Assembly (NCBI RefSeq): GCF_963675165.1
Contig: NC_087391.1
Span: 5,886,552-5,950,551 of the forward strand
From: Halichondria panicea
Taxonomy: Eukaryota; Porifera; Demospongiae; Suberitida; Halichondriidae
Direction of reading: 5' to 3'
DNA length: 64,000 nucleotides
A program made the translations under genes and the position numbers. Position 1 is the first letter of the stretch. Each line of letters starts with the position of its first letter. A model generated the notes under the pieces. The model had not been told where the DNA came from. It did no database searches and saw only the letters and a program-made list of their open reading frames with translations. Positions 49,561-61,937 of the stretch are shown one piece after another.

Positions 49561-52500
49561 TTGTTCCACCCTAATTACTGTACACCCCTAGAGAGTACAG
49601 AACAAGGTAAACAGTGAACAGTAAGGTATCATGTCTCAGAACAACATAGAAGGACATGTGGCATGCTCGGTACGATCATGTAGCTATTCTGCTGTCCAAT
49701 CACCAGTAAGTGTCATTGCGCCCTCTGTTCCGATTTATAAATCCCAGGGTCACAGCTAGTCCCTAAGGCAGGGCCTAGCACAGGCTCTACATCACCCTGA
49801 GGCATGATCCCAACTGTACAAAGCTCTAATCAGTACTAACCTAGATACAAAGATAATGGGCCACCTGCCATGCACACAAGCTGAAAGCTATTTTATAATT
49901 AACACACAGTAACTTACCCACTGGAATAGGTAGCACTCAATGGAGGTTTCCTCCTGTTCAGATGATGGAGTGGTTGGTTGATCCATTGTATGGTGGTACT
50001 CCCTCCGTTGCACATGAAGAGAGAGAGAGGGATAGAATAGTCACCCATACACCACACAGCTACAAGCATAAGCACAGCATACACTCGCCTTGGTTGTACC
50101 ACCCTAATTACTGTACACCCCTAGAGAGTACAGAACAAGGTAAACAGTAAACAGTTAGGTATCATGTCTCAGAACAATATAGAACCTGTGCCAGGACATG
50201 TGGCATGCTCGGTACGATCGGGTCATGACAACGTAGCTATTCTGCATCATTCCTGTCCAATCACCAGTAAGTGTCATTGCGCCCCCACTGGGCAGTATTG
50301 CTCTGTTCCGATTTCTAAATCCCATGCCTTCAGGGCTACCGATACCGCAACGCGATGGCAGGATCCCAAAAGCAAGGAATCTAGAAATCAAACAGAGGCT
50401 ATACTGTCAAGTTTTCCCAAAGGTAAGGATCGCTCAAGACGCTCGACTTGCTGATCATACAACAGGTCAACAGGGTCACAGCTAGTCCCTAAGGCAGGGC
50501 CTAGCACAGGCTCTACATCACCCTGAGGCATGATCCCAACTGTACAAAGCTCTAATCAGTACTAACCTAGATACAAAGATAATGGGCCACCTGCCATGCA
50601 CACAAGCTCAAAGTTATTTTATAATTAACCTTACCCACTGGAATAGGTAGCACTCAATGGAGGTCTCCTCCTGTTCAAGTGGCAGGATGATGGAGTGGTT
50701 GGTTGGTCCATTCTATGGTGGTACTCCCTCCGTTGCACATGAAGAGAGAGAGAGAGGGATAGAATAGTCACCCATACACCACACAGCTACAAGCATAAGC
50801 ACAGCATACACTCGTACCACCCTAATTACTGTACACCCCTAGAGAGTACAGAACAAGGTAAACAGTAAACAGTTAGGTATCATGTCTCAGAACAATATAA
50901 AACCTGTGCCAGGACATGTGGCATGCTCGGTACGATCGGGTCATGACAACGTAGCTAATCTGCTTCATTCCTGTCCAATCACCAGTAAGTGTCATTGCGC
51001 CCCCACTGGGCAGTATTGCTCTGTTCCGATTTCTAAATCCCCTGCCTTCAGGGCTACCGATACCGCAACGCGATGGCAGGATCCCAAAAGCAAGGAATCT
51101 AGAAATCGAACAGAGGCTATACTGTCAAGTTTTCCCAAAGGTAAGGATCGCTCAAGACGCTCGACTTGCTGATCATACAACAGGTCAACAGGGTCACAGC
51201 TAGTCCCTAAGGCAGGGCCTAGCACAGGCTCTACATCACCCTGAGGCATGATCCCAACTGTACAAAGCTCTAATCAGTACTAACATAGATACAAAGATAA
51301 TGGGCCACCTGCCATTATTTTATAATTAACACACAGTAACTTACCCACTGGAATAGGTAGGAGGTCTCCTCCTGTTCAAGTGGCAGGATGATGGAGTGGT
51401 TGGTTGGTCCATTCTATGGTGGTACTACCTCCGTTGCACATGAAGAGAGAGAGAGGGATAGAATAGTCACCCATACACCACACAGCTACAAGCATAAGCA
51501 CTCGTACCACCCTAATCACTGTACACCCCTAGAGAGTACAGAACAAGGTAAACAGTGAACAGTTAGGTATCATGTCTCAGAACAACATAGAACCTGTGCC
51601 AGGACATGTGGCATGCTCGGTACGATCGGGTCATGACAACGTAGCTATCCTGTATCATTCCTGTCCAATCACCAGTAAGTGTCATTGCACCCCCACTGGG
51701 CAGTATTGCTCTGTTCCGATTTCTAAATCCCATGCCTTCAGGGCTACCGATACTGCAACGCGATGGCAGGATCCCAAAAGCAAGGAATCTAGAAATCGAA
51801 CAGAGGCTATACTGTCAAGTTTTCCCAAAGGTAAGGATCGCTCAAGACGCTCGACTTGCTGATCATACAACAGGTCAACAGGATCACAGCTAGTCCCTAA
51901 GGCAGGGCCTAGCACAGGCTCTACATCACCCTGAGGCAAGCTCTAATCAGTACTAACCTAGATACAAAGCCACCTGCCATGCACACAAGCTCAAAGTTAT
52001 TTTATAATTAACACACAGTAACTTACCCACTGGAATAGGTAGCACTCAATGGAGGTCTCCTCCTGTTCAAGTGGCAGGAGTGGTTGGTTGGTCCATTCTA
52101 TGGTGGTACTCCCTCCGTTGCACATGAAGAGAGAGAGAGAGAGGGATAGAATAGTCACCCATACACCACACAGCTACAAGCATAAGCACAGCATACACCC
52201 TAATTACTGTACACCCCTAGAGAGTACAGAACAAGGTAAACAGTGAACAGTTAGGTATCATGTCTCAGAACAACATAGAATCTGTGCCAGGACATGTGGC
52301 ATGCTCGGTACGATCGGGTCATGACAACGTAGCTATTCTGCATCATTCCTGTCCAATCACCAGTAAGTGTCATTGCGCCCCCACTGGGCAGTATTGCTCT
52401 GTTCTGATTTCTAAATCCCATGCCTTCAGGGCTACCGATACCGCAACGCGATGGCAGGATCCCAAAAGCAAGGAATCTAGAAATCGAACAGAGGCTATAC

Positions 52501-53639
52501 TGTCAAGTTTTCCCAAAGGTAAGGATCGCTCAAGACGCTCGACTTGCTGATCATACAACAGGTCAACAGGGTCACAGCTAGTCCCTAAGGCAGGGCCTAG
52601 CACAGGCTCTACATCACTCTGAGGCATGATCCCAACTGTACAAAGCTCTAATCAGTACTAACCTAGATACAAAGATAATGGGCCACCTGCCATGCACACA
52701 AGCTCAAAGTTATTTTATAATTAACACACAGTAACTTACCCACTGGAATAGGTAGGAGGTCTCCTCCTGTTCAAGTGGCAGGATGATGGAGTGGTTGGTT
52801 GGTCCATTCTATGGTGGTACTCCCTCCGTTGCACATGAAGAGAGAGAGAGGGATAGAATAGTCACCCATACACCACACAGCATACACTCGCCTTGGTGGT
52901 TGTACCACCCTAATTACTGTACACCCCTAGAGAGTACAGAACAAGGTAAACAGTAAACAGTTAGGTATCATGTCTCAGAACAACATAGAACCTGTGCCAG
53001 GACATGTGGCATGCTCGGTACGATCGGGTCATGACAACGTAGCTATTCTGCCTCATTCCTGTCCAATCACCATTAAGTATCATTGCGCCCCCACTGGGCA
53101 GTATTGCTCTGTTCCGATTTCTAAATCCCATGCCTTCAGGGCTACCGATACCGCAACGCGATGGCAGAATCCCAAAAACAAGGAATCTAGAAATCGAACA
53201 GAGGCTATACTGTCAAGTTTTCCCAAAGGTAAGGATCGCTCAAGACGCTCGACTTGCTGATCATACAACAGGTCAACAGAGTCACAGCTAGTCCCTAAGG
53301 CAGGGCCTAGCACAGGCTCTACATCACCCTGAGGCATGATCCCAACTGTACAACGCTCTAATCAGTACTAACCTAGATACAAAGATAATCCATGCACACA
53401 AGCTCAAAGCTATTTAATAATAATATTAACACACAGTAACTTACCCACTGGAATAGGTAGCACTCTCTCCTCCTGTTCAAGTGGCAGGATGATGGAGTGG
53501 TTGGTTGGTCCATTGTATGGTGGTACTCCCTCCGTTGCAGAGAGAGGGATAGAGTAGCCATCATGCTGCCATACACGTACACAGCTACAAGCATATTTAA
53601 AGCGCAGCACTCATAGTAAGTGGGCGGGGCTATTCTTTG
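49561..53639 (-). repeat. Right subtelomere: 0.7-kb tandem repeat, 5 full + 1 truncated unit
   Basis: Inverted counterpart of 31740-36545. The 96-aa frame now lies on the + strand and is open in all five full units (50164, 50882, 51572, 52260, 52970), with scattered amino-acid changes (P/S, H/L/Y/P, S/I, C/Y, D/N). The opposing 85-aa frame is open in four. The outermost copy near the telomere is deleted in the same way as on the left. Confidence 0.85.
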
Positions 53640-53815
53640 GGACAAAGGGCGACTCATTCATGAGACTACTATATCATATGCAGGCATGCATGTGGGACAA
53701 AGGACGACTCATTCATGAGACTACTATCATGCAGGCATGCATGATTCCGCTATAATTAATGATTAATTAATGGCAAAATTATTTTTATTATATTAATGGC
53801 AAAAATGCAGTTAGG
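53640..53815 (-). repeat. Right subtelomere: short linker
   Basis: Inverted match of 31536-31739, with the two CGACTCATTCATGAGACTAC direct repeats. Confidence 0.75.
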
Positions 53816-56800
53816 TGTCTATTATTGTGTGTCAGTCTCTTAGTTGTCCTGCGAGTGTCCATAATTATTCAATCCATGGGCAAGGGAGGGCAGCAAATTG
53901 TATCATGATCGTAATAAAAAGGCGTATTACATGGTATAGTAGAGTCTGTCCCGGGTGGTGTGCTGTCCTAGCTGGTAGTAGGTAGGTCTTGTAGTGTTGG
54001 TTAGTTGGTGATGCTGGCTCTTAGTAGAACTTGCTGCTCCCTCCGACTAGGTGTGGGGATAAAGACACGGATGATGTGTGATGTGTGTACTGTACACAAA
54101 AACACAGCATGTACGACACAATGCATGGGTGGAGGTGTGGTCAAGAGGGTTACCATGTATGGGGGTGTGACCACATATCAGTACAGTGAGTGGGGGTGTG
54201 GCCCCATATATACAGGATGTGCAGGTACAATGTGTGGATAGAGGTGTGGTCTGCACTGATAATAATGAAGTGATTCCGTATGACCAGGTGAAAAACATAA
54301 AACAACCAAACCGACAATATACTAGACTATAGAATGAACTAAGAATGAACTAAGAATAAGCTTAGCCTGCGTAAGCAAGTTGGAGGAAGAAGCTGAGCAG
54401 AACAGAAACCGATCCAAACAGTGGCATACATTAATTTAGTGTAATAATTATACAGAATAACTTCTCCTGCATTGGTCCATCAGAGCAGTGGAGCCATCAT
54501 CAGATCATTGCCACCATGGGAGTCCTCTCTATACAAACTTACAACACACTTCACACTTCATGTAATAAAAATGGAAGACACTCCCACGCACCATGCAAAG
54601 CTATGGTTTCCTGGCATTGAAATGTGAACAACTATACAACATTTCTCGAGGGCTCAAATAATGAACTTTCCCGCTACACAGTAGTAGAGGTCAATGCATA
54701 AGTGGAGTTAACTACCTAATGCTGGCACAATAATAAAATACAATTTCTTAAGCCAAGAGTAGAAGAAATGTTTTAAACTGGCTAGTGATTGAAGGCAATT
54801 GCATCTGACCCAAAACAGAGAAGGTACCGTATAATAATTATCAGACTATACCTTGTGTGGCCGACTCCCTTTGTTTAGAGTAGCCTTTCCTGTCAGAAAA
54901 TCACATACACTGCCTGCAGATTGAGTGATGAAGAAAGGGGAGCTCAAGATGCTACTCTACAGTCAATTACTGATAATGTTACGAAATGTACAAGCAACAG
55001 AATATTCGTACATGATACAGTAACTGGACCTTTGGTGTCTATTATTGTGTGTCAGTCTCTTAGTTGTCCTGCGAGTGTCCATAATTATTCAATCCATTGG
55101 CGAGGGAGGGCAGCAAATTGTATCATGATCGTAATACAAAGGCGTATTACATGGTATAGTAGAGTCTGTCCTGGGTGGTGTGCTGTCCTACCTGGTAGTA
55201 GGTAGGTGTTGTAGTGTGTTGGTTAGTTGGTGATGCTGGCTCTTAGTAGAACTTGCTGCTCCCTCCGACTAGGTGTGGGGATAAAGACACGGATGATGTG
55301 TGTACTGTACACAAAAACACAGCATGTACGACACAATGCATGAGTGGAGGTGTGGTCAAGAGGGTTACCATGTATGGGGGTGTGACCACATATCAGTACA
55401 GTGAGTGGGGGTGTGGCCCCATATATACAGGATGTGCAGGTACAATGTGTGGATAGAGGTGTGGTCTGCACTGTATAAAAATTAATGAAGTGATTCCGTA
55501 TGACCAGGTGAAAAACATAAAACAACCAAACCGACAATAATACTAGACTATAGAATGAACTAAGAATGAACTAAGAATAAGCTTAGCCTGCGTAAGCAAG
55601 TTGGAGGAAGAAGCTGAGCAGAACAGAAACCGATCCAAACAGTGGCATACATTAATTTAGTGTAATAATTATACAGAATAACTTCTCCTGCATTGGTCCA
55701 TCAGAGCAGTGGAGCCATCATCAGATCATTGCCACCATGGGAGTCCTCTCTGTACAAACTTACAACACACTTCACACTTCATGTAATATAAATGGAAGAC
55801 ACTCCCACGCACCATGCAAAGCTATGGTTTCCTGGCATTGAAATGAGAACAACTATACAACATTTCTCGAGGGCTCAAATAACGAACTTTCCCGCTACAC
55901 AGTAGTAGAGGTCAATGCATAAGTGGAGTTAACTACCTAATGCTGGTACAATAATAAAATACAATTTCTTAAGCCAAGAGTAGAAGAAATGTTTTAAACT
56001 GGCTAGTGATTGAAGGCAATTGCATCTGACCCAAAACAGAGAAGATCATCTAAGTACCGTACAATAATTATTAGACTATACCTTGTGTGGCCGACTCCCT
56101 CTGTTTAGAGTAGCCTTTCCTGTCAGAAAATCACATACACTGCCTGCATTGAGTGATGAAGAAAGGGGAGCTACTCTACAGTCAATTACTGATAATGTTA
56201 CGAAATGTACAAGCAACAGAATATCCGTACATGATACAGTAACTGGCCCTTTGGTGTCTATTATTGTGTGTCAGTCTCCTGCGAGTGTCCATAATTATTC
56301 AATCCATTGGCGAGGGAGGGCAGCAAATTGTATCATGATCGTAATACAAAGGCGTATTACATGGTATAGTAGAGTCTGTCCCGGGTGGTGTGCTGTCCTA
56401 GCTGGTAGTAGGTAGGTTTTGTAGTGTTGGTTAGTTGGTGATGCTGGCTCTTAGTAAAACTTGCTGCTCCCTCCGACTAGGTGTGGGGACAAAGACACGG
56501 ATGATGTGTGTACTGTACACAAAAACACAGCATGTACGACACAATGCATGGGTGGAGGTGTGGTCAAGAGGGTTACCATGTATGGGGGTGTGACCACATA
56601 TCAGTACAGTGAGTGGGGGTGTGGCCCCATATATACAGGATGTGCAGGTACAATGTGTGGATAGAGGTGTGGTCTGCACTGTATAAAAATTAATGAAGTG
56701 ATTCCGTATGACCAGGTGAAAAACATAAAACAACCAAACCGACAATATACTAGACTATAGAATGAACTAAGAATGAACTAATTAAGAATAAGCTTAGCCT

Positions 56801-59220
56801 GCGTAAGCAAGTTGGAGGAAGAAGCTGAGCAGAACAGAAACCGATCCAAACAGTGGCATACATTAATTTAGTGTGATAATTATACAGAATAACTTCTCCT
56901 GCATTGGTCCATCAGAGCAGTGGAGCCATCATCAGATCATTGCCACCATGGGAGTCCTCTCTGTACAAACTTACAACACACTTCACACTTCACGTAATAA
57001 AAATAGAAGACACTCCCACGCACCATGCAAAGCTATGGTTTCCTGGCATTGAAATGAGAACAACTATACAACATTTCTCGAGGGCTCAAATAATGAACTT
57101 TCCCGCTACACAGTAGTAGAGGTCAATGCATAAGTGGAGTTAACTACCTAATACTGGTACAATAATAAAATACAATTTCTTAAGCCAAGAGTAGAAGAAA
57201 TGTTTTAAACTGGCTAGTGATTCAAGGCAATTGCATCTGACCCAAAACAGAGAAGATCATCTAGTACTGTACAATAATTATTAGACTATACCTTGTGTGG
57301 CCGACTCCCTCTGTTTAGAGTAGCCTTTCCTGTCAGAAAATCACATACACTGCCTGCATTGAGTGATGAAGAAAGGGGAGCTACTCTACAGTCAATTACT
57401 GATAATGTTACGAAATGTACAAGCAACAGAATATTCGTACATGATACAGTAACTGGCCCTTTGGTGTCTATTATTGTGTGTCAGTCTCCTGCGAGTGTCC
57501 ATAATTATTCAATCCATGGGCGAGGGAGGGCAGCAAATTGTATCATGATCGTAATACAAAGGCATATTACATGGTATCTCAGGTATATTAAGGACTGGGA
57601 CCTTCAATTATTGCTGAATCAGCTAAAACGCAGCCACGCCCACGATTTTTAATATGTTTTGTGTGTAAAAATTTTGTGCAGCTACTTATCTTTTTAGTTC
57701 TAAAAACGGTGTTCTAAACCTTCCTTTTAGCTCTTAATTCTTAGTGTAGTAGGTAGTTCAAAGGCTTAAGCAGACATATCCGCTGGGAGAGAGCATCATG
57801 TTCTATTTAGAGTAAGTTATTAGCCTATAAAAATAAAAATGTCACTTATTGTCAGCTGTAAGACTAAGTTTTGTGCAAAATCTCACCTTTGGCCAAAGAA
57901 GTGGCTCTCTCCCAGCAGATGTCTGCTTAAGCCTTTGAACTACCTACTACACTAAGAATTATGAGCTAAAAGGAAGGTTTAGAACACCGTTTTTAGAACT
58001 AAAAAAGATCAGTAGCTGCACAAAATTTTTACACACAAAACATATTAAAAATCGTGGGCGTGGCTGCGTTTTAGCTGATTCAGCAATAATTGAAGGTCCC
58101 AGTCCTTAATATACCTGAGATAGTAGATCTGTCCCGGGTGGTGTGCTGTCCTAGCTGGTAGTAGGTAGGTTTTGTAGTGTTGGTTAGTTGGTGATGCTGG
58201 CTCTTAGTAGAACTTGCTGCTCCCTCCGACTAGGTGTGGGGATAAAGACACGGATGATGTGTGTACTGTACACAAAAACACAGCATGTACGACACAATGC
58301 ATGGGTGGGGGTGTGGTCAAGAGGGTTACCATGTATGGGGGTGTGACCACATATCAGTACAGTGAGTGGGGGTGTGGCCCCATAATTATATACAGGATGT
58401 GCAGATACAATGTGTGGATAGAGGTGTGGTCTGCACTGATAATAATGAAGTGATTCCGTATGACCAGGTGAAAAACATCAAACAACCAAACCGACAATAA
58501 TACTAGACTATAGAATGAACTAAGAATGAACTAAGAATAAGCTTAGCCTGCGTAAGCAAGTTGGAGGAAGAAGCTGAGCAGAACAGAAACCGATCCAAAC
58601 AGTGGCATACATTAATTTAGTGTAATAATTATACAGAATAACTTCTCCTGCATTGGTCCATCAGAGCAGTGGAGCCATCATCAGATCATTGCCATACATT
58701 CATTGCCACCATGGGAGTCCTCTCTGTACAAACTTACAACACACTTCACACTTCATGTAATATAAATGGAAGACACTCCCACGCACCAGTATTTCACATG
58801 CAAAGCTATTGGTTTCCTGGCATTGAAATGTGAACAACATTTCTCTAGGGCTCAAATAACGAACTTTCCCGCTACACGGTAGTAGAGGTCAATGCATAAG
58901 TGGAGTTAACTACCTAATGCTGGTACAATAATTTCTTAAGCCAAGAGTAGAAGAAATGTTTTAAACCGGCTAGTGATTCAAGGCAATTGCATCTGACCCA
59001 AAACAGAGAAGATCATCTAGTACTGTACAATAATTATTAGACTATACCTTGTGTGGCCGACTCCCTCTGTTTAGAGTAGCCTTTCCTGTCAGAAAATCAC
59101 ATACACTGCCTGCAGATTGAGTGATGAAGCTCAAGATGCTACTCTACAGTCAATTACTGATAATGCTACGAAATGTACAAGCAACAGAATATTCATACAT
59201 GATACAGTAACTGGCTCTCA
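53816..59220 (-). repeat. Right subtelomere: 1.2-kb tandem repeat, about 4 units
   Basis: Inverted counterpart of 27926-31535 with one more unit: GGCCGACTCCCT boundaries near 54860, 56090, 57300 and 59055. The last full unit is about 560 bp longer because of a foldback element. Short frames (e.g. 56083-56415, 110 aa) are open in some copies only and are not called as genes. Confidence 0.85.
57578..58119. mobile_element. Foldback/MITE-like element
   Basis: 542-bp insertion in one 1.2-kb unit. It begins CTCAGGTATATTAAGGACTG and ends with the reverse complement. The arms (about 57578-57795 and 57903-58119, some 215 bp each) are nearly perfect inverted repeats around a ~105-bp centre. Comparison with uninterrupted copies (GGTATAGTAG) shows a 2-bp target duplication (AT, or TA if shifted). 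No coding capacity, so it is a non-autonomous element of a DNA-transposon type; family not assigned. Confidence 0.85.
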
Positions 59221-59810
59221 GAGGTAGATCCACTCCATCACTCAGAGCCAATAGCCAATAACAGATTATCTCCTCCTCGATCAGAAAGCTGGGCTAAGAA
59301 TCATAGCACCATCCTATAAATTCAGTGAAAATAATTATAAGGGGCTGAATACCAGAGGAAGTAACAGATAGTACACTACATCACTATGCATGGGACAATA
59401 CATAATTATTATACTAACCCTTTCCTGTCGTATCTTGTAGTGCTCTTATATATACGTACGTCAGCAGCCATTCAGTAATAAAAATTAAGAGTGGGGCGTC
59501 CCCCATAAAAGATGAAATGACAATAAAATTATGAGAGTAATTGAATGCTGAATCTTGTGCTGGGCAGCGTTGAGTAGTTATCTGTGAGTAAGACATGAGA
59601 GAACAATATAAGGACAGACTGTCGCTATAAATTAAATTGAAGAATTCAATTGAACTACCACCTTGCTAGCTATAGCGCTCACCAAAATGACCGACGTACA
59701 AGTACTAGGAGACAGTCGTCTGGCTCTCTCTTCGGCTTTCTCTTTGCCTCGTGGCTGCAAATGACATGTGCTCTATCATGACGTGAGTGACAACTAAGTA
59801 TATTCATTTG
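59221..59810 (-). repeat. Right subtelomere: border segment
   Basis: Inverted, diverged match of 27180-27925. Recognisable homology ends near 59810, about 190 bp upstream of the first right-hand gene. Confidence 0.75.
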
Positions 59811-59998
59811 TGTACCAACCGGTAGCACAGTACAGAGTGTGCTGATATCTATAGCACAGAGGGCATTGCATTGGCTGCCTACCAGCCCCACCCACTATTC
59901 CTGCAAGTAGTGATGGAGGCATAGTCTCGAGGCTAAGCCACTATTGTGGTTTACAGTCTACTAAAATACTTGGAGGTACAGGAGTTAGCTAGCTAGAG

Positions 59999-61119
59999 AT
60001 GGAGCGCGGCACAGAGTGGCTGTACACACCGCTCGGACTAGACAAGGAAGAGTACCTCTTGGGACGCAAGATTGACAAGCACACAAACCCATCAAATCTG
60101 GTCCCAGAAAAGGTATCAAGCAATGCTTTAATAGACTTTAAGTTTTAATAATTATAGATCTGCCGCTCCTCTGAGGGCGGGGTGGTTGATCTGAGCACAA
60201 AGATTAAAGAAGATCCCTTGTTTATGATTCGAAAATCTGAAGAAGAAAAACGCAAGTCAGTTGTGAGTAATCCTGTTAAGGTAGGTATCGGCAATACTGG
60301 TTGCTCTATTCTATTATTATACCGCGATTTTTTGTATAGGTGTCTCAGATAAAGCAACGCGTAGCAAAAATACACAAAAATTCCAAGAAGAGGGAAAATT
60401 CATCACCAGACAGATCAAGATCCCCTCCCTCCAGGCACACAAGGCACTCCCCCCCTCACACAAGGCACACGCATTCTCACACAAGGCACTCCCACAGACG
60501 ACAAGGATCGTCTTCAGCTACAACCTCTCGTCGTTCTGCTACAAGCTCTTCAGGAAGGTAGCTAATGTGATTGGTCGTGGCGTGAATTATGTGTACAATA
60601 ACTATATTTTAGGAAAATGAGCAGAGAAGAGTTAGAACGCAAGAGACAAGAGATGATGGACAGTGCACGGTAGGTGGTCCTGGATGTATTGTAAGTGGTC
60701 CCTGTCAGTGTCTCTGTATGACCTAGCACTGTTGTGTGTGTGTTATATGCAGTGTCTCTGTAGGACCTACTGTGTGTGCGTTACAATGGTCCTGTACTGT
60801 ACTGTGTGTGTGTGCGTGGTATACAGTATAACAGTGTTAGTATTATACAGTGTTGTGGTCCCTATGTGTGTGCAGGGTCCATAGGCAGACACTCAAACAA
60901 GGCCGTGCTGAGATAGAAGAGACAGAGGGAGCTAAGCAAGCACCTCATTTCCTACAGTGAGAGTCTCTTCTATTAAGTTTTATATCCATGTCTCTATTAC
61001 ACTGCAGGTCATTGCGTGTGAGCTCTCTGACTACCAGCAACTCAGTGGCTGATCGTATTCACAGAAGTATCCAATCAGTTCAGAGAACTAAAGCACGCCT
61101 CGATTCAGACTTTCTATGA
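59999..61119 (+). CDS. CWC25: CWC25-like spliceosome factor, N-terminus missing
   Basis: CWC25 joins the activated spliceosome and promotes the first catalytic step. Exons 59999-60112, 60158-60280, 60340-60557, 60613-60669, 60876-60956 and 61008-61119 join in phase; 234 aa. Family signatures: EWLYTPLGLDKEEYLLGRKIDK, given here as EWLY and EEYLLGRKIDK; STKIKEDPLFMIRKSEEEK with SNPVK; an SR/RH-rich middle (exon 3, HTRHSPPHTRHTHSH); REELERKRQEMM; and a C-terminus ending ADRIHRSIQSVQRT...LDSDFL. The normal N-terminal CIR segment (GGGDLNLKKSWHP-type, about 60 aa) is not encoded in the 190 bp between this exon and the subtelomere. A TAG/AG acceptor precedes the ATG, so upstream exons could exist elsewhere, or the gene is 5' truncated. 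Confidence 0.85.
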
Positions 61120-61160
61120 ACACACTAGTACTATCATTGATTTATGAACATGCCTACATG

Positions 61161-61211
61161 TAGCCTCGATCCCAGCCCCTCTCAATTGAGAGCGGCCTGA
61201 AATCGAGGCTA
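61161..61211. repeat. Short inverted-repeat element
   Basis: 51-bp element between TAGCCTCGAT and ATCGAGGCTA (perfect 10-bp terminal inverted repeats), with an internal CTCTCAATTGAGAG palindrome. Related pieces (GCGGCCTGAAATCGAG with TAGCCTCGAT) occur in the subtelomeric spacers near 37183 and 48874-48912. Probably a tiny MITE. Confidence 0.6.
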
Positions 61212-61298
61212 TCCTACATGTAAAACACAATTAGAGTGCGGGTTCGTTCGAAGTATCCCAACTCATTTGATATTCCCTCGATACTTGCCGCATCCAAA

Positions 61299-61846
61299 AT
61301 GGCCGCATGCACATGCTCTGCAGAAGAAGGAGATGATGATAGATGGTTGGGAGGCTTTAAGGCTGCTCTGTTGTTAGGTCTACTCCCTCGGAAGAACACA
61401 GCCTATCCATTCACGACCACAGCTCGCTGGAGAAGGAGAGAAAAGATGGCTAAACGAAAGCAGTTAAATTACACATCAGGTACTTTCTTAGAGCTGCGCA
61501 ACTACTCGCGCTCTGTGGCGAGGGAGGTGGTCCAACACAAGAAACAAAAGGTACTCTATATATGCATGCGCATGTATCCCGTGTCTAGCCTGTGTTGTAG
61601 GTACAGGTGAGTCACTCTGGGAGGTTTGATTGGAAAACAATGCTAGCACTCGAAATGTTCCTCAAAACGTCATCACTACGCTGTCAACACCTGGAAGAGA
61701 TTGGATTTCCGTACAGCACACAAAGTGTTGATGCCATTCTCTCAAAACTAGGTAGGCTATATACAGAGCACTGCTATTAATCACTTCATACACACACAGA
61801 GTCGTGCTTGAAAAAACAAGCTACAAGACTTTTTCAAGATAATTGA
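61299..61846 (+). CDS. Unrecognised small protein
   Basis: Three exons join in phase: 61299-61550, 61601-61751 and 61800-61846, with GT-AG introns of 50 and 48 bp. From the ATG at 61299 the product is 149 aa; from the in-frame ATG at 61446 (MAKRKQLNYTSG) it is 100 aa. The second half is charged and looks helical (FDWKTMLALEMFLKTSSLRC, HLEEIGFPYSTQSVDAILSK). No signal peptide, transmembrane segment or known motif is evident. The gene runs convergently with ZFPL1, whose stop is 92 bp downstream. The intron structure and consistent frame support a real gene; I do not recognise the family. Confidence 0.65.
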
Positions 61847-61937
61847 TTTGATTTGTGTTCATAATTCATTGTTCATTAATTTTTGTTCCTGTTTATGAAC
61901 ATTTTCAATAATAGTTTAGTATAATTATAATTTATAA

